From: Tubulanus polymorphus
Taxonomy: Eukaryota; Nemertea; Palaeonemertea; Tubulaniformes; Tubulanidae
Reading direction: 5' to 3'
Assembly: GCF_964204645.1 (NCBI RefSeq)
Contig: NC_134025.1
Span: 3,911,001-3,975,000, forward strand
Length of the DNA: 64,000 nt
Shown: one piece after another, positions 61,599-64,000 of the stretch
How positions within the stretch are numbered: the stretch's first letter is position 1
Layout of the letters: every line of letters begins with the position of its first letter
Program-made: the position numbers and the translations under genes
The notes under the pieces: model-generated
Databases searched by the model: none
What the model was told of the DNA's origin: nothing
What the model saw: only the letters and a program-made list of their open reading frames with translations

Positions 61599-63489
61599 CT
61601 AAAGATCTAATAAATCCTCCAACGATTTCTGTCTCGAGAACTCTTCCCTGCTTTTTGATCCGTCGAGGAACTGATGAACGCCATCATCGATATCGTCCGT
61701 CGTTAAATTTGTTCCGAAATAGAAAGGATTTTGAGACTCTATTTGAGGCTTTGGTTGTGAACTGAAAATAACAAAGATACACGTTATAAGCCAATCTCTA
61801 AATATGCTGTTGACTTAACTTAAAGCGAAATATGAGAATTCTTGTCAATTCATTTATTCAGTTGGATTTGTTTCATTGATCACACTTACCTAACTGGGCC
61901 AAAATCATTATCATCGAAACTCTGAAGAGGAAAAAAGTGAAAAATATTTTGAAATCAATGAGCATTCATGAAATCAATTCAGGCTAAAATATTGTAAAAA
62001 ATGTCAATCTGTTTTTCATCTGTGCCCGTGAGTCTTGTAGAAATATGATTGAATATACATATTCTACAGGGATATTACACGGTAGTGATATTTCTATTAG
62101 CACTAATTAAACATTGACTAATATCAGACCAACTAAAATGTCAAAGTATGAAATCATGTGCTTGATTACCTCACTGACCAACAGGGTGTTATTATAGGAA
62201 GTACAATGTAATCATATTATGGGAATCAAAATCTAAACTAACTTCAGTTATAACACGACACAACAAATTTTGATCAGAAATAGTGTCTGCAGAAGATTAC
62301 TAATCCAGACCAATCAACATTTCTCCCTAGGTATAATTCATTATATAAGAATTGTAAAGGATAAGCCTTATACATACAGAAACTTCCAATCAATTAATTT
62401 TCAAGTAAGTTTAATATGATAGGATCAAACAACACCAGCTGAACCCAATTAATTCCATGTTTCCATGAAAACTTATGTTTTAAAGTCCCGACTAATGGCT
62501 CATGAACTACAATATACTGGTCTAGAGTTTTATATAAGATGTAATTTCATTGATATGCAATGTTTGTTATGTCTGAGAGCAGCTGTTTTGCTTATAGTCT
62601 CCTGTTTATGTAACCATTCATACAATTTCTACCACCGACAGAAATGTGCCCATACTCACGTAGTCACTGAGTTCTATAAATGCACTACTTACCACCCAAT
62701 TTTGTCTACAATTAGTCGTATTTGTAGTAGTAGAAGTGGTCGTTGTTGTCTTATAACCGTTTTGATGATTATTTCTAGGTGATGTTAAAACTGGAATTGG
62801 TTGTATTAGTTGTGTGACGGCTGTTGAATTTCCTACAAATCAAAAGTCGCAAGTTGAAACTTTTCACAACCGATCAGTAGAAACAATAGATGCAGTCAAC
62901 CTCCTGGACAATCCATATAAACAGATCGGTAGCAATGTTTAAATTTCTTGGTCTAATTCATACTGGATAATCGGTTTTATTATTCTGTAGCAAAATATGC
63001 AGTCCTGTTGACTTGTTCAATTTCTATGTAATGGCTGTTAGGACATACATTTTTAGTGAAAAAATAGAGTATGCACACCAGTTTCTTTGACCTCTGCCAT
63101 TTGAAGACGGTACCTGGTTTGGAATAGTGAGATTTTAAGTTGTTTTTAAGTAGGCCTAGTAAACCCGATATCATTACAGGCTTTTAAATCATCATAGAAC
63201 TACCTAGTATTTGTTACCGGTACGTCCCTTAATCATACGCTAAAAACTCAGTCCCGAGTGATACAGAATAAACCGAGGTTGACTGCGTATTTATGATGAT
63301 CAGTCTCTTACCGTGATTACCATTAGGAGCTGGTATTCGCATAGGGGGTTCACTCGGGCCAGAATTAAAACTCATTAATGGTGGAGGTAATTCACTATTG
63401 ATATCTAACGTGGTTGTATTTTTGGACGGTTTCGGCTCAAACAAGTCGTTATCGGCGGAATGGTTGCCTTGTAGTCCACTGAATCTTCT
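61599..63489 (-). CDS. 3' end of an unrecognised gene (continues beyond the right edge)
   Basis: Four terminal exons (5' to 3'): 63489-63312, 62832-62693, 61921-61890, 61761-61599; frame is kept. The visible 170 residues are low-complexity: Pro/Ser-rich (LPPPLMSFNSGPSEPP), then a Thr/Asn-rich stretch (KTTTTTSTTTNTTN), then an acidic SFDDNDFGPV and the end SLEDLLDL. LEDLLDL resembles a clathrin-box motif, and LFEPKP plus DDNDF would suit an endocytic adaptor tail, but no folded domain is in the window, so I do not name it. The start and the diagnostic domains lie to the right. Confidence 0.65.
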
Positions 63490-64000
63490 CTATGAAAATG
63501 AAAAAAAATATACAGAAATTGCGATGTAGTGGATTAATTACTCGAGGCCACTGGGTATTTATTGAAATGTGCAATTAATAGTACCCGGTAGTATGAATAC
63601 ATTTTAAACTCATGAATTAACTAAGCGGATATTATGAAGCGACGCATGCTAACACACATAGTAGGTATGCCACAGTGTTAATAACACACTTCACTGACTC
63701 ATTGTTCATACTATAGGTACCCGGTAATTACTCGTACCTATAGCTATTGCCCTTAATGATAAATAACTGTCAGCAGTATTTCAGCTCGATAAAAAATCAG
63801 AAAAGATTCTCCACCGCATACCCCAGTGACAGGGTGTGTAACAGCAGCTATAGTTAAATAGTATTATTTATTACTACACACGAGGGCAGACGTAGTTAGT
63901 ATCTGGTGATATCAGATCTGCTGATATTTATCAAGGCACTCACAGATACCGGTACGTGCGCACAACACAGTTGATAAATTGTCTCACGTAAAACCATCAT
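63490..64000. other. intron or upstream part of the right-edge gene
   Basis: No exon recognised. It contains TACCGGTA (63947) and a GGTACCCGGTAATTACTCGTACC imperfect palindrome near 63714; nothing else supportable. Confidence 0.4.

Noticed and set aside
1-64000. CRISPR arrays, bacterial operons, prophage or integrated virus
   Set aside because: Gene structure is spliced and eukaryotic throughout; no regularly spaced repeats and no viral or bacterial genes were seen.

Overview
The window is animal nuclear DNA: AT-rich, with short coding exons bounded by GT/AG introns, AATAAA signals, small DNA-transposon relics and simple repeats, and no operons. Most genes are recognisable bilaterian orthologues. 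Several of them (codanin-1, SPATA7, SIVA, sororin with the vertebrate-type C-terminus, tastin) are absent or very diverged in insects and nematodes as far as I recall. Together with the compact gene spacing this suggests a non-ecdysozoan marine invertebrate (lophotrochozoan or similar). The exact phylum cannot be read from the sequence. Exon models were built by hand from splice sites, reading-frame continuity and similarity to remembered families. All listed models keep frame across every junction.

Layout, left to right. 2-13083 (+): the C-terminal part of a beta-spectrin (last spectrin repeats, a linker of cassette-like exons, PH domain). 16874-20049 (+): a tastin/TROAP-like mitotic protein. 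21525-27679 (-): codanin-1, head-to-head with SIVA (27944-28992, +). 32417-39172 (-): SPATA7, head-to-head with the complex III assembly factor UQCC2 (39449-39937, +). 40264-42475 (-): a small TIR-like plus death-domain protein in the reverse order to MyD88. 43956-46139 (-): the zinc transporter SLC39A9/ZIP9, head-to-head with ERH (46657-47933, +). 49322-52067 (-): a sororin/CDCA5-like protein. 52988-55516 (-): inscuteable, whose 5' end points at an unrecognised 199-residue gene (57358-58837, +). 61599-63489 (-): the 3' end of an unrecognised gene that leaves the window on the right.

Themes. Four gene pairs are divergent and share short intergenic regions (about 130-520 bp between start codons), and several neighbours converge with little space between. 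SLC39A9 and ERH are also neighbours in human (14q24.1), and SPTB, SPATA7 and SIVA1 also lie on human chromosome 14, so the window may be a piece of an old bilaterian linkage group. Cell-division functions recur (tastin, sororin, inscuteable). The item I would look at first for novelty is the TIR-death protein. At least eight short inverted-repeat elements (pogo-like, hAT-like and unclassified) sit in introns and intergenic DNA.
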